A DNA stretch of 64,000 nucleotides from Collinsella sp. (GTDB taxonomy: Bacteria; Actinomycetota; Coriobacteriia; Coriobacteriales; Coriobacteriaceae), in NCBI GenBank assembly GCA_019424905.1, contig JAHYYP010000001.1, positions 78,243 to 142,242 on the forward strand, read 5' to 3'. The notes beneath the pieces are model-generated. The model was not told where the DNA came from. It saw only the letters and a list, made by a program, of their open reading frames with translations, and ran no database searches. The position numbers and the translations under genes are program-made. Positions 16,462 through 25,382 of this stretch are shown here, piece by piece. Numbering within the stretch: position 1 is the stretch's first letter; each line of letters begins with the position of its first letter.

Positions 16462-16501
16462 AAAAAAAGTCCCCGCCGGGCGTGTGCTCGACGGGGACTT
16501 T
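16462..16501 (-). terminator. Intrinsic terminator of the nfnAB operon
   Basis: Read on the minus strand, AAAGTCCCCG and CGGGGACTTT form a 10-bp stem (arms 16492-16501 and 16466-16475) followed by a T-run, 28 bases after the nfnB stop codon. Confidence 0.85.
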
Positions 16502-16529
16502 GCCGTTTGGTGGCTAGCGCCGCAGGTGA

Positions 16530-17939
16530 TTACTCGCCCAGCAGGCTCTTGGTGATCGAAGCGGCGGCCTTCTTGCCGGCGCCCATCGCCAGAATGACCG
16601 TAGCGGCACCGGTGACGATGTCACCGCCGGCCCAGATGCGGGGATCGGTGGTCTGGCCGGTCTCCTCGTCGGCAACGATGTAGCCCCACTTGTTGAGCTC
16701 CATCTTGCCGCCGATCTTTTTTGCGAAGGGGTTGGCGTTGGTGCCGATAGCCGAGATCGCGACGTCGCAGGGGATCTCCTCGATGGCGCCCTCGATGGGC
16801 ACCGGGCGACGACGGCCGGACTCGTCGGGCTCGCCGAGCTCCATCTTCTGGACCTTGACGGCGCACACGGAGCCGTCTTCGCCAGCGACAAACTCGAGCG
16901 GGGAGACAAGCGGCAGAACCTCGACGCCCTCGGCCTTGGCATGGTGCAGCTCGGCGCGACGGCAGGGCATCTCGTCCTCGGTACGGCGGTAAGCGATGAT
17001 GGCGTGCTCGGCGCCCAGACGCTTGGCGGTACGGACGGCGTCCATAGCCACGTTGCCGCCGCCAAAGACAACGACGTTCTTGCCGTGCTTGGTGGGGGTG
17101 TCGTACTCGGGGAACTTGTTGGCCTTCATCAGGTTCACGCGGGTGAGGTACTCGTTTGCGAAGAAGACGTTGGGCAGGTTCTCGCCGGGGACGTTGAGGA
17201 ACTTGGGCAGGCCAGCGCCGGTCGCCACGTAGATGGCGTCGAAGCCCTGCTCGAACAGCTCCTCGGCCGTGGCCATGTTGCCCACGACGGAGTTGTACTC
17301 AAACTTGACGCCCATGTCCTCCAGGCCGTCAATCTCGCGCTTGACGACCGCCTTGGGCAGACGGAACTCGGGGATGCCGTAGACCAGCACGCCGCCGCCG
17401 GTGAAGAAGGCCTCGAAGACGGTAACGTCAAAGCCGTTACGGGCGAGCTCGCCGGCGCAGGTGATGCCGGACGGGCCGGAGCCGACGACGGCGACCTTCT
17501 TGCCGTTCTTGGGGGCCATCTTGGGCGTGGAGGCGAGCTCGGGGCGATCACCCAGGAAGCGCTCGAGCTGGCCGATGGCCACGGGCTCGGACTTCTTACC
17601 ACGGATGCACTTGCCCTCGCACTGGTTCTCCTGCGGGCAGACGCGGCCGCAGATGGCGGGAAGCATGGAGTCCTCGCGGATGGTATCGAGAGCGCCGCCG
17701 AAGTCCTTCGCGCGGATCTGCTCGATAAAGCGGGGAATGTTGATGTTGACGGGGCAGCCCTCAACACAGAACGGCTTCTTGCAGTTGAGGCAGCGCTCGG
17801 CCTCGGCCAGCGCCATCTCCTCGGTGAAGCCCTTGTCGACGGGGCGGAAGTCGCAGGCGCGCTCGGCAGCCGGCTCCTCGTTATCGGGGGTGCGGGGCGA
17901 CTTCATATCGGCAACGAAACGACCGTTAACTAGTGGCAT
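16530..17939 (-). CDS. nfnB: NADPH-binding large subunit of NADH-dependent reduced ferredoxin:NADP+ oxidoreductase (GltD-like)
   Basis: A 469-residue cytosolic FeS flavoprotein of the GltD/glutamate-synthase small-subunit family. The N-terminus has two cysteine sets for [4Fe-4S] clusters (CLNCKKPFCVEGCPVNINIP and CGRVCPQENQCEGKC). It is followed by an FAD-binding GSGPSGITCAGELA motif and an NADPH-binding GGGNVAMDAVRTAKR motif. It overlaps the upstream gene for an FAD/[2Fe-2S] subunit by 10 bases. That pairing, with no GltB nearby, fits the electron-bifurcating NfnAB complex, which couples NADH and reduced ferredoxin to NADP+ reduction. A role as a glutamate synthase small subunit is the main alternative. 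Confidence 0.85.
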   Translation of the reverse strand: MPLVNGRFVADMKSPRTPDNEEPAAERACDFRPVDKGFTEEMALAEAERCLNCKKPFCVEGCPVNINIPRFIEQIRAKDFGGALDTIREDSMLPAICGRVCPQENQCEGKCIRGKKSEPVAIGQLERFLGDRPELASTPKMAPKNGKKVAVVGSGPSGITCAGELARNGFDVTVFEAFFTGGGVLVYGIPEFRLPKAVVKREIDGLEDMGVKFEYNSVVGNMATAEELFEQGFDAIYVATGAGLPKFLNVPGENLPNVFFANEYLTRVNLMKANKFPEYDTPTKHGKNVVVFGGGNVAMDAVRTAKRLGAEHAIIAYRRTEDEMPCRRAELHHAKAEGVEVLPLVSPLEFVAGEDGSVCAVKVQKMELGEPDESGRRRPVPIEGAIEEIPCDVAISAIGTNANPFAKKIGGKMELNKWGYIVADEETGQTTDPRIWAGGDIVTGAATVILAMGAGKKAAASITKSLLGE

Positions 17940-18769
17940 GCGCAGCTCTTTTCCTCATAGGCCTTGAGGGACTCGCCCTCTTCGGAACGGTAAGCGGCCT
18001 GGCGGGCACGAAGGTCATCCCAGTCGACCAGGGTGGCATCGAAGTCGGGGCCGTCGACGCAAGCGAACTTGGTCACGCCGCCCACCTCGACGCGGCAGCA
18101 GCCGCACATACCGGTGCCGTCAACCATGATGGGGTTGAGGGACGCGGTGATGGGGGTGTCGTACTTCTGGGCGGTGAGGGTCGAGAACTTCATCATCGGA
18201 ACGGGGCCGACACAGAAGACCTGGCTCACGGCCTTGTCCTGCAGTAGGCGCTCCAGCGGAGCGGTAACAACGCCCTGCTCGCCGTAGGAACCGTCGTCAG
18301 TGGTGATGTGGATGTGGTCCTCGTCGAGGAGCTCGCGGAACTGGTCCTCCATGAGCAGGAGGTCCTTGGTGCGGGCGCCCATGATGGCGTGCACCTCGTG
18401 ACCGGTCTCGACCAGGTGCTTGGCGACCGGGAAGGCAATTGCCAGGCCGACGCCGCCGCCAATGACGGCGCAGGGGCCCTCGGCCATCTCGGTGGGAACG
18501 CCCAGCGGGCCCACGACGTCGCGCAGCGACTCGCCGGCCTCGTAGGTGGAAAGCATTTCGGTGGTCTTGCCGATCACCATGAAGATGAACTCGACCCAGC
18601 CCTCGTCACCGTTCCAGCCGGCCAGGGTAAACGGGACGCGCTCGCCCGTCTCGTTGGCGCGAACCATGAGGAACTGTCCAGCGTGCGCATGCTTGGCGAT
18701 TGCAGGCGCCTCGATGCGGAACTTGAACACCTTCTCCGAGAACTGCGTCTTCTCCAGGATCTTATACAT
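17930..18769 (-). CDS. nfnA: FAD/[2Fe-2S] subunit of NfnAB (sulfide/dihydroorotate dehydrogenase-like)
   Basis: A 279-residue flavoprotein of the ferredoxin-NADP reductase/PyrK family and partner of the downstream gene. Visible are an N-terminal FAD-binding barrel (HAGQFLMVRANETGERVPFTLAG), the NAD-binding GGGVGLAIAFPVAK and a C-terminal four-cysteine [2Fe-2S] site (GTGMCGCCRVEVGG followed by FACVDGPDF). ATG 18769 is preceded by AGAGAGG on the coding strand. The first gene of the two-gene operon; the 190 bases upstream are more AT-rich and hold its promoter region. NfnA is the preferred reading over PyrK because no PyrD is adjacent. Confidence 0.85.
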   Translation of the reverse strand: MYKILEKTQFSEKVFKFRIEAPAIAKHAHAGQFLMVRANETGERVPFTLAGWNGDEGWVEFIFMVIGKTTEMLSTYEAGESLRDVVGPLGVPTEMAEGPCAVIGGGVGLAIAFPVAKHLVETGHEVHAIMGARTKDLLLMEDQFRELLDEDHIHITTDDGSYGEQGVVTAPLERLLQDKAVSQVFCVGPVPMMKFSTLTAQKYDTPITASLNPIMVDGTGMCGCCRVEVGGVTKFACVDGPDFDATLVDWDDLRARQAAYRSEEGESLKAYEEKSCACH

Positions 18770-18958
18770 AGAACCCCTCTCTTGTTAGGGCCGCCGAACC
18801 GTGCCTCCACGGAAATGGACGGTAGCCCGAATAAAACCGTACGCGCACAGGCGTTGTGCAGACATACGGTGCAAATTATACCCTCATGGACATGTCACTT
18901 ACGTGTGTCTTCGGCTGTTGGGAGCAGGGTTTATCCACTTTGGCCTACCAAAGGGGAG

Positions 18959-19125
18959 AGGTTTATTTTGGTCAGTTTTATCAGGTAAAACGGCAAATGG
19001 GGCCGGCCTCGGGTTGTGATGAGGCCGGCCCCCTTTGGGGTGCTATGCATGTATGTCGGCGCGCGGTTGATTGCGATGCCGCAACTGGGGCGTTTCCGCA
19101 GGTAAAACCTGCCAAAATAAACCTG
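18959..19125. repeat. 167-bp inverted-repeat element E
   Basis: The ends begin AGGTTTATTTTGG on both strands (18959 rightward, 19125 leftward), with further imperfect pairing inward (GTTTTATC against GTTTTACC). The interior carries a strong GC-rich hairpin, GGGGCCGGCCTC / GAGGCCGGCCCC (18999-19032). It lies between divergently placed nfnA (start at 18769) and the stop of pth (19143). It has no coding capacity. Two direct CAGGTAAAAC motifs lie inside the arms. Confidence 0.7.
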
Positions 19126-19142
19126 TTCCTAAATGATAGGTT

Positions 19143-19772
19143 TTAGTGCTTGCCGTTGGCGGAGGCGGCGCCGTTGACATGGTCGCGGGCATAGACCACG
19201 CCGTGCACGATCGCCAGGCCGGCGGCGTCGGCCGCGCGGGCGCAGGTGTCCTGGAAATCCTCGGCCTCGCGGGCGCGCAGCTGCTTAAGAACGTAGTCGG
19301 CGACGGCCATCTTGCCGGGAGGGTTGCCGATGCCGGTGCGGATGCGGCTGAAGTCGCGGCTGCCCATCTTGTCGATGATGGAGCGCAGGCCGTTGTGACC
19401 GGCGTGGCCGCCGCCCACCTTAACGCGGACGTCGCCGGCGGGAATATCGAGCTCGTCGTGGATTACGAGCAGCTCCTCGGCCTTGATCTTGTACTCGCGG
19501 CAGAGCTTGGAGATGGGGCCACCCGAGGTATTCATATACGACTGCGGCTTGACCAGTACAATCTGGCGCTTACCGCCCTCTTCCTCGGGATCGTTGATGT
19601 TGATGAGCGCGACCTCGGCGCCTGCTTGGTTTTTCCAGTACGTGACGCCGGCCTGACGGGCCAGCTCGTCGATTGCTTTGAAACCAGCGTTGTGACGGGT
19701 CTCGGCATATTCCTCGCCAGGGTTGCCAAGTCCGGCAACCATGCGAATCTTAAGCGGCTGTGCAGCTGCCAT
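19143..19772 (-). CDS. pth: Peptidyl-tRNA hydrolase
   Basis: A cytosolic enzyme that releases peptides from stalled peptidyl-tRNA. It has 209 residues, with the diagnostic GLGNPGEEYAETRHNAGF (catalytic His in RHNAG), VKPQSYMNTSG, IHDELDIPAGDVRVKVGGGHAGHNGLRSI (catalytic Asp) and FSRIRTGIGNP. It is slightly longer at the C-terminus than the typical 190 or so. The SD (GAAAGGAT on the coding strand) precedes ATG 19772. It appears to be a single-gene unit. Confidence 0.96.
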   Translation of the reverse strand: MAAAQPLKIRMVAGLGNPGEEYAETRHNAGFKAIDELARQAGVTYWKNQAGAEVALININDPEEEGGKRQIVLVKPQSYMNTSGGPISKLCREYKIKAEELLVIHDELDIPAGDVRVKVGGGHAGHNGLRSIIDKMGSRDFSRIRTGIGNPPGKMAVADYVLKQLRAREAEDFQDTCARAADAAGLAIVHGVVYARDHVNGAASANGKH

Positions 19773-19886
19773 GTTTATCCTTTCGTTGATTTGTCGCCTG
19801 CTATGGTGAGCGACCCTGTTGCCGCTGTCAAATGGAGGGTAATTGAGGGCGTTTAGGGGCGTTTGGACGGCCGTCGAAATCAGAGG

Positions 19887-20090
19887 TGGACAGTTAGTTC
19901 AGATACGTATAAGTTCTGAGGACTCGAAGTGCTCAATTCAATGCCGATACGTTGTTTCGGAGCTTTAGTTAGTCCATATGGCGCTGTTTTGAAGTCTACC
20001 CTGCCTTCAAATAGGGCGAATGGTATAGAGATAGCTGCAAAACAGCCTAATTCAATGTGTCCATCTATACGTATCTGAACTAACTGTCCA
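19887..20090. repeat. 204-bp inverted-repeat element L (left of the nuclease gene)
   Basis: A perfect 25-bp terminal inverted repeat, TGGACAGTTAGTTCAGATAC and five further bases (19887-19911 and 20066-20090), encloses an AT-rich non-coding interior. Element R at 21415-21616 has the same terminal repeat and nearly the same length (202 bp), but its interior does not match. The two bracket the minus-strand nuclease-like gene. No transposase gene lies inside. The architecture is MITE-like. Confidence 0.85.
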
Positions 20091-20123
20091 GTCCTGTTCG
20101 GCGGCGCGCGGGTGATTCGCCGT

Positions 20124-21251
20124 TTAGACCGCCGCAAGGCCGATTCCAGCCCGCAGAGCGTTGAGCCAAGCGGCCTGACGCTTGCGATAGCCCTTGATAC
20201 GGTATCGGAATCGGACTCCCGCGAGTCGATGCATCGTTTGGGCGAAGGCTTCGAGTGCAACAAGGTCTTTCATTTGGTCGCGATTGATAACCAGGACGTG
20301 GATGCCCATTGCCTTGAGGCCATTATTTCGATTGCCATCGTGGATGCGAGCGTTTTGAAGCTCATGCCCAATTCCGTTGTATTCGTTGTCGACTCCGGCT
20401 GCCGGGCAATATAGGTCGCAGATGGCATAGGGGATGCCCGAGGACATGTTGACCGCAAGAGTGTCGAAGTCGATTCGATAGTTGAGTAGCAGGCCTCCCA
20501 TGGGCAGACTGCAACATCCGAATCCTCCAAAGCGCATGGGCGCTCCGAGAACGGCAAACATTAGGGATTCGGCTGGGGATGCAGATCCGGGTCGGGCAAG
20601 TTTGACTGCCGTGCGAAACGATGTGTATGAGCTACTTTTGGCAAGCTGTGCAACAGCCTCGAGATCTTCGATGGTCGTGGCGGGCTCGCATTTGTAGTGT
20701 GCCTGTTCGTAGCGGGTTTCGTTCTGCTGTTCGGTCGCCGACTGGTCGCCCCGGCAATCGAGGTCGTCCATCGCTTCGTAGTCATCGCCCTCGGGCCAGA
20801 TGCCGTCATAGGCAATGGGGTATGTTGCCCCGGGAGGAAGGGAGTAGGTTCCGAGCAGTTCCATGAGAAGCATCAGGGTTTTGGCGACTGATTCATTTTT
20901 GGAACAAAGCATGGCTGTCATGGCGGGAGACGTTGCGTAGATGTCGGCCTCGACGTGCATAATTGCACCTTCAGGAAGAGGAGCGGAGAGAATATGCTGA
21001 AGAAGTCGCCTGTCGCGGCGTCTGTTGTCTTCGTTTGAAACGAGAAGATCGAGCAGTTCGGAATCATCTTCATTCCAGGCGTCGAGTATCGAAAGTGCAC
21101 CAAAGTCTATCGCGTCATTGTTGGGAATACAGCTAGCCAAGGCATGTGCTTGCTGTTCGCTATCAACGAAGTCCCAGGGTAGGGCAGAGTACGCCCGTCG
21201 TGCGCGACGAATTGCGCGGAGGGCGGAGAGATGTGAAATCACGGTCGTCAT
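20124..21251 (-). CDS. Putative PD-(D/E)xK nuclease (Vsr/DUF559-like C-terminal domain)
   Basis: A 375-residue protein with no recognised name. The N-terminal half is acidic and helical, beginning ISHLSALRAIRRARRAYSALPW. The C-terminal third contains VDNEYNGIGHELQNARIHDG, then RNNGLKAMGIHVLVINRD, which follows the pattern of Vsr/DUF559 endonucleases (E-Y-x-G, H, D-x-x-R, then G-hydrophobic strand). The family call is inference from this motif order. The gene is more AT-rich than the flanking pth and prs genes and lies between two elements with the same 25-bp terminal repeat, so transfer as a unit is plausible. Functions such as mobility or phage defence are possible but unproven. Confidence 0.55.
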   Translation of the reverse strand: MTTVISHLSALRAIRRARRAYSALPWDFVDSEQQAHALASCIPNNDAIDFGALSILDAWNEDDSELLDLLVSNEDNRRRDRRLLQHILSAPLPEGAIMHVEADIYATSPAMTAMLCSKNESVAKTLMLLMELLGTYSLPPGATYPIAYDGIWPEGDDYEAMDDLDCRGDQSATEQQNETRYEQAHYKCEPATTIEDLEAVAQLAKSSSYTSFRTAVKLARPGSASPAESLMFAVLGAPMRFGGFGCCSLPMGGLLLNYRIDFDTLAVNMSSGIPYAICDLYCPAAGVDNEYNGIGHELQNARIHDGNRNNGLKAMGIHVLVINRDQMKDLVALEAFAQTMHRLAGVRFRYRIKGYRKRQAAWLNALRAGIGLAAV

Positions 21252-21414
21252 AGCTATAACGTACTAAGTTGGCGGCAGAATGCGACCGCCATACCGTTCT
21301 TTTCGCTCAGCGGGGCGCTGCGCGCCATGAACGGCTGGGTGTTATGAATTCGGTGGAATCGGTTGAGGGGATTGCAGGAAATTGAGCTCTGCCGCGAAGG
21401 TTGACGATAGCTGC

Positions 21415-21616
21415 TGGACAGTTAGTTCAGATACGTATAAGGCAGCGGCGTTCGAGGCGTTTCTAAGGGCCTTTGAGGGCGATTTGAGGATAAATATGCA
21501 GCGGTTGTACTCGAAAACGATGAGCTTTGGACGGCATGGCATGCGCCGGGGAGGTCAGAAGGCTCCGAACGGTCCTTTGGAGCTTTAGAAAAATACGTAT
21601 CTGAACTAATTGTCCA
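21415..21616. repeat. 202-bp inverted-repeat element R (right of the nuclease gene)
   Basis: Terminal arms TGGACAGTTAGTTCAGATAC and onward (from 21415) and its reverse complement (to 21616) match over 24 bases with one mismatch. They are the same arms as element L. The interior is unrelated to that of L by eye. The element ends 20 bases before the prs terminator. Confidence 0.85.
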
Positions 21617-21635
21617 GGGCGGGTTGACGAGGGAT

Positions 21636-21669
21636 AGAAAAAGGGTCGGAAGCGAGCTTCCGACCCTTT
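21636..21669 (-). terminator. Intrinsic terminator downstream of prs
   Basis: AAGGGTCGGAAGC (21641-21653) and GCTTCCGACCCTT (21656-21668) form a perfect 13-bp stem. On the minus strand it is followed by a T-run, after the prs stop codon. Confidence 0.88.
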
Positions 21670-21702
21670 AAAAGCATCAAAGATGATGCGATGCGCGTTG
21701 GA

Positions 21703-22689
21703 TTACAGCGCGAAGTCGCCGCCGACGAGCGTGGAGACGGGCTCCTCGTGGTAAACGGCGGAGATGGCCTGAGCGAACTCCTCGGCGACCGAGATGGTCT
21801 TGATCTTGCCGCCGACCTCGACGGGAATGGCGTCGGTGACGACGCACTCGACGATCGGGGCGTCGTTCAGACGCTCGATGGCCGGACCGGAGAAGATACC
21901 GTGGGTGGCGCAGACGTAGATATCGCCAGCGCCCATAGCCTTGAGCTCCTTGACGTTGGCGCACAGGGTGCCAGCGGTGTCGATCATGTCGTCGTTGATG
22001 ATGCAGGTCTTGCCCTTGATGTCACCGATGATGCCCATGACCTCGGCGGCGTTGTGGCGCGGACGGCCCTTGTGGGCGATGGCCAGGTCGCAGCCGAGCA
22101 TGTCGGACAGCTTCTTGGCGGCCTTGGCGCGGCCCACATCGGGGGAGACGACAACCAGGTTGTCGGTGTCGAAGTTCATGGCGTTGTAGTACTGGCCAAA
22201 CAGCGGCAGTGCGGACAGGTGGTTGACCGGGATATCGAAGAAGCCCTGGATCTGACCCTGGTGCAGGTCGAGGGTGATGATGCGGTCGACGCCGGCGCGC
22301 TCGAGCAGGTTGGCGACGAGGCGGGCGGTGATGGGCTCGCGCGGGCCGGCCTTGCGGTCCTGGCGGGCATAGCCGTAGTGGGTGATAACGGCGGTGATGG
22401 AGCGGGCGGATGCGCGCTTGGCAGCGTCGGTGGCGATGAGCAGCTCCATGAGCATGTCGTTGACGTTGCCGCCGGCCACGGACTGAATCAGGAAGACGTC
22501 GGCGCCGCGGACGGTCTCGTCGTAGCGGGCGTAAATCTCACCATTGGCGAACTGCTTTAGCGTAAGGCCCGAAAGCTCGACCCCAAGGTACTCAGCGATC
22601 TTCTGAGCGAGGGGACGGTTGGAGGAACCGGAATACACGCGGATGGACTTGCGCATATTCTCCGACTTCTCGGGATCATTAATCGGCAT
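21703..22689 (-). CDS. prs: Ribose-phosphate pyrophosphokinase (PRPP synthetase)
   Basis: Makes PRPP from ribose-5-phosphate and ATP for nucleotide, His and Trp synthesis. It has 328 residues, class I type, with FANGEIYARYDETVRGADVF, the flexible-loop region ARQDRKAGPREPITARLVA, the ribose-phosphate loop NDDMIDTAGTLC and the metal/ATP segment DLHQGQIQGFF. ATG 22689 follows GAGAAGGGTA on the coding strand. It sits directly downstream of glmU on the same strand with a terminator between, so it is probably transcribed separately. Confidence 0.96.
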   Translation of the reverse strand: MPINDPEKSENMRKSIRVYSGSSNRPLAQKIAEYLGVELSGLTLKQFANGEIYARYDETVRGADVFLIQSVAGGNVNDMLMELLIATDAAKRASARSITAVITHYGYARQDRKAGPREPITARLVANLLERAGVDRIITLDLHQGQIQGFFDIPVNHLSALPLFGQYYNAMNFDTDNLVVVSPDVGRAKAAKKLSDMLGCDLAIAHKGRPRHNAAEVMGIIGDIKGKTCIINDDMIDTAGTLCANVKELKAMGAGDIYVCATHGIFSGPAIERLNDAPIVECVVTDAIPVEVGGKIKTISVAEEFAQAISAVYHEEPVSTLVGGDFAL

Positions 22690-22833
22690 TACCCTTCTCC
22701 TTTATACATCGAATGCCATATAGATGCCTTTTTGCATTGTAACCGCGCGGCGGGGTTAATCGGGTCTTGATAACGTCTTTACCGTCAACGGACACGAACC
22801 GACCACTCATCCGGTCGCGCAGGTCAGCATAGA

Positions 22834-22867
22834 AAAAGGAGCCGTCCCCATGGGAACAGCTCCTTTT
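22834..22867 (-). terminator. Intrinsic terminator downstream of glmU
   Basis: AAAAGGAGC (22834-22842) and GCTCCTTTT (22859-22867) form the stem, with inner pairs extending into the GTCCC/GGGAA loop region. On the minus strand the T-run follows. It lies just after the glmU stop codon. Confidence 0.85.
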
Positions 22868-22882
22868 GTGCTTGGTAAAACG

Positions 22883-24295
22883 TTATACCTCGTCGTCCTC
22901 GTGCAGACGGCGGCGGTAATCGGCGGCCCAGCCCTCAATGTTTACCTGGCGGGCACGACCCAGGCCAAGTGCGTCGGCCGGGACCGGCTCGGTGATGACG
23001 GAGCCGGCGGCCACGAGCGCGCCGTCGCCAATCTGGGCGGGCGCGACCATCATGGTGTCGGAACCGATGAAGGCGTCCTTGCCGATGACGGTCTTGTGCT
23101 TGTGCACGCCGTCGTAGTTGCAGGTGATGGAGCCCGCGCCCACGTTGACGCCGGAGCCCATGGTGGTGTCGCCGATGTAGGACAGGTGCGGCACCTTGGA
23201 GCCCTCGCCGATCGTGGACTTCTTGATCTCCACGTGCGTTCCGGCCTTGGATCCGTCGAGCATGTGGGTACCCGGGCGCAGGTAGGCGCGCGGGCCGCAG
23301 TCGACGCCGTTCTCGATGACGGCTTCGATGGCGATGGTCTCGTCGATGGTGCAGCCGCTGCCGACGGTGGTGTCGGTGAGGCGGCTGTTGGGGCCGAGCT
23401 GGCACTCCTCGCCCACGGTGACGTGGCCGATCAGATGCGTCTGCGGCCACACGACGGTGTCGCGGCCGATGGTAGCGTCGGGGCCGATCCAGGCCTGCGT
23501 GGGGTCGATGAAGGTAACGCCCTCGGCCATCCAATGCTCGTTGATGCGGTCGCGCGCGATGGCGGTAAGCTGTGCGAGCTGGATGCGGCTGTTGACGCCC
23601 AGGCCGTCGCGGTAGTCGTCACAGTGGAAGATGGAGACTGCCTGGCCGTGGCCTTTGAGGATCTCGAGCATGTCGGGCAGATAGTACTCGGATTGTGCGT
23701 TGTCGTTGCCAATCTCGTCGATGTGGGCGGCGAGCTGCGCGCCGTCGAAGGCGTAGCAGCCGGCGTTGCACTCGAGCAGCGTGGCGGCCTGCTCGGGCGT
23801 GCAGTCCTTCTGCTCGATGATGCGCTCAATCTGGCCGTCGGCACCCAGCTTGATGCGGCCGTAGCCGAAGGGGTCGGGCGGGGTCATGGTCATGACGGTG
23901 CAGGCGAGCTCGCCGGTAGCGACGGTCTGCGCGAACTTGGCGACGGTGTCGGCGGTGATGAGCGGCAGGTCGCCGTTGAGCACGACGACCGGGCCCTCGG
24001 CGATGCCGCAGGCCTCGAGCGCGACCTTTACGGCGTGGCCGGTGCCCAGGCGCTCGGTCTGCTCGACGCACTCGACCTTGGTGGCGCTGTTGGCGTAGGC
24101 GCCGTCGATAAGGGCGCGCATCTCGTCGGCGTGGCTGCCGATGACGACCACGACGCGGCTGCAGCCGGCCTTGATGGTGGCGTCGACGATCCACTGGACC
24201 ATGGGCTTACCCAGGATCTTGTGCGAAACCTTGCAGTGGTTCGACTTCATGCGGGTGCCCTCGCCGGCGGCGAGGATAATTGCGGTTGCGTCCAT
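22883..24295 (-). CDS. glmU: Bifunctional N-acetylglucosamine-1-phosphate uridyltransferase / glucosamine-1-phosphate acetyltransferase
   Basis: A cytosolic bifunctional enzyme that makes UDP-GlcNAc for peptidoglycan. It has 470 residues from ATG 24295, chosen for the SD CAGGAGAT five bases upstream and the family start MDATAIILAAGEGTRMKS; an upstream in-frame extension to 24505 is not supported. The N-terminal uridyltransferase domain has LAAGEGTRM and VVVLNGDLPLI. The C-terminal left-handed beta helix shows hexapeptide repeats (IGPDATIGRDTVVWP, GVNVGAGSITCNYDG) and the acetyl-CoA site region. It faces the divergent ECF operon. Confidence 0.96.
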   Translation of the reverse strand: MDATAIILAAGEGTRMKSNHCKVSHKILGKPMVQWIVDATIKAGCSRVVVVIGSHADEMRALIDGAYANSATKVECVEQTERLGTGHAVKVALEACGIAEGPVVVLNGDLPLITADTVAKFAQTVATGELACTVMTMTPPDPFGYGRIKLGADGQIERIIEQKDCTPEQAATLLECNAGCYAFDGAQLAAHIDEIGNDNAQSEYYLPDMLEILKGHGQAVSIFHCDDYRDGLGVNSRIQLAQLTAIARDRINEHWMAEGVTFIDPTQAWIGPDATIGRDTVVWPQTHLIGHVTVGEECQLGPNSRLTDTTVGSGCTIDETIAIEAVIENGVDCGPRAYLRPGTHMLDGSKAGTHVEIKKSTIGEGSKVPHLSYIGDTTMGSGVNVGAGSITCNYDGVHKHKTVIGKDAFIGSDTMMVAPAQIGDGALVAAGSVITEPVPADALGLGRARQVNIEGWAADYRRRLHEDDEV

Positions 24296-24488
24296 GTGAT
24301 CTCCTGTTACGTTATAGAGACGTGTGTTTGGAAACGATACACGGCGCAATATGATACCGCAGGCATATGTTGAGCGCGTAGCGATTGGTTTGCGGCGGTT
24401 GAGGCTTGCGCCGCCGGCGTGGCGTTTGCGCTGCTTGCGTGCGGCGTTGGCGGTGCTGCGGAGCTGTCGTTTGAGCGAGGGGACGGGG

Positions 24489-25382
24489 GTGCCCGTGGAC
24501 AACATACAAGAGGAGTTTGGCGGCGAGCCCGTCGCGGCGTTCTCGATGTCGCATCCGGCTGTGCCGGCACTCTATATAGTGCTGACGCTGGGGCTCACCA
24601 TGTTCTCGATGCAGCCGGTGCTGATTGCGCTGTCGCTTGCGGGCGGGCTGGCGTATGGATTTGCGACGCGTGGGGCTGCCCGCACGCTGGGCGCACTTCG
24701 CTGGCAGCTGCCGGTGATTTTGATTATCGCGCTGGTCAATCCGCTGTTTAGCGCCTCGGGCTCGACGGAGCTGTTCCGTATTGGCATGCGCGCGGTGTAT
24801 CTGGAGAGCATGGTATACGGCCTGTGCATGGGCGGGCTGTTTGTGGCGAGCGTGCTGTGGTTTGAGGCCGCGGCGTCGATGCTCGAATACGACAAGGTAC
24901 TCGCGCTGCTGGGCAATGCCGCACCGGTGATTGCGCTCATGATCTCGATGTGCATGAGGCTTATCCCGCAGTTTTTGCGCCGCGGTCGTACGGTGCTGGC
25001 GGTGCAGGATGCGATTGATGTGCCGGGCCGCGCGCCCACCGATCCCGTGCGATCGCACCTGCGGGCGTCGAGCGTGTTGATGGGCTGGGGCATGGAAGAT
25101 TCGCTGGAGCGCGCGGACGCGATGCGCTCGCGCGGGTGGGGTGCCGCGACACGTCGTACGACGTATGCGCGGTATCGACTGGGGCGCAGCGACGTTGCCG
25201 CGCTGGTCGGGCTCGCGCTGTTTGGTGCCGCCGCGGTGGCCGTGGCGGCGACCGCGACGACGCAGTATTCGTTTTATCCGCAGCTCTCGGTGCCGGCGCC
25301 GTGGCCGGGCTATGTCGTGTACGCTGCCTGGATGGTGCTGCCTTGCGTGTTGCACGCGATTGATGAGAAGAGGTTTGGCTGA
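24489..25382 (+). CDS. ecfT: ECF transporter transmembrane component T
   Basis: Membrane scaffold of an energy-coupling-factor vitamin or metal importer, of the CbiQ/EcfT family. About five hydrophobic helices begin at ALYIVLTLGLTMFSMQPVLI. The cytosolic coupling helices carry the family hallmark DAMRSRGW near the C-terminal third. The start is uncertain: GTG 24489 (with GAGGGGA upstream) is chosen, and GTG 24495 is equally possible; the frame is open further up to 24324 but that part looks like spurious Arg-rich sequence. The stop overlaps the ATPase start by one base (ATGA). No known riboswitch was recognised in the 190 bases upstream. Confidence 0.8.
   Translation: MPVDNIQEEFGGEPVAAFSMSHPAVPALYIVLTLGLTMFSMQPVLIALSLAGGLAYGFATRGAARTLGALRWQLPVILIIALVNPLFSASGSTELFRIGMRAVYLESMVYGLCMGGLFVASVLWFEAAASMLEYDKVLALLGNAAPVIALMISMCMRLIPQFLRRGRTVLAVQDAIDVPGRAPTDPVRSHLRASSVLMGWGMEDSLERADAMRSRGWGAATRRTTYARYRLGRSDVAALVGLALFGAAAVAVAATATTQYSFYPQLSVPAPWPGYVVYAAWMVLPCVLHAIDEKRFG

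Noticed and set aside
16530..17939. Glutamate synthase small subunit (GltD) as the firm call
   Set aside because: No GltB is present and the partner gene is an NfnA/PyrK-like subunit overlapping by 10 bases, so NfnB is preferred.
24296..24488. Vitamin riboswitch upstream of the ECF operon
   Set aside because: No TPP, cobalamin, FMN or similar consensus could be recognised in this stretch.
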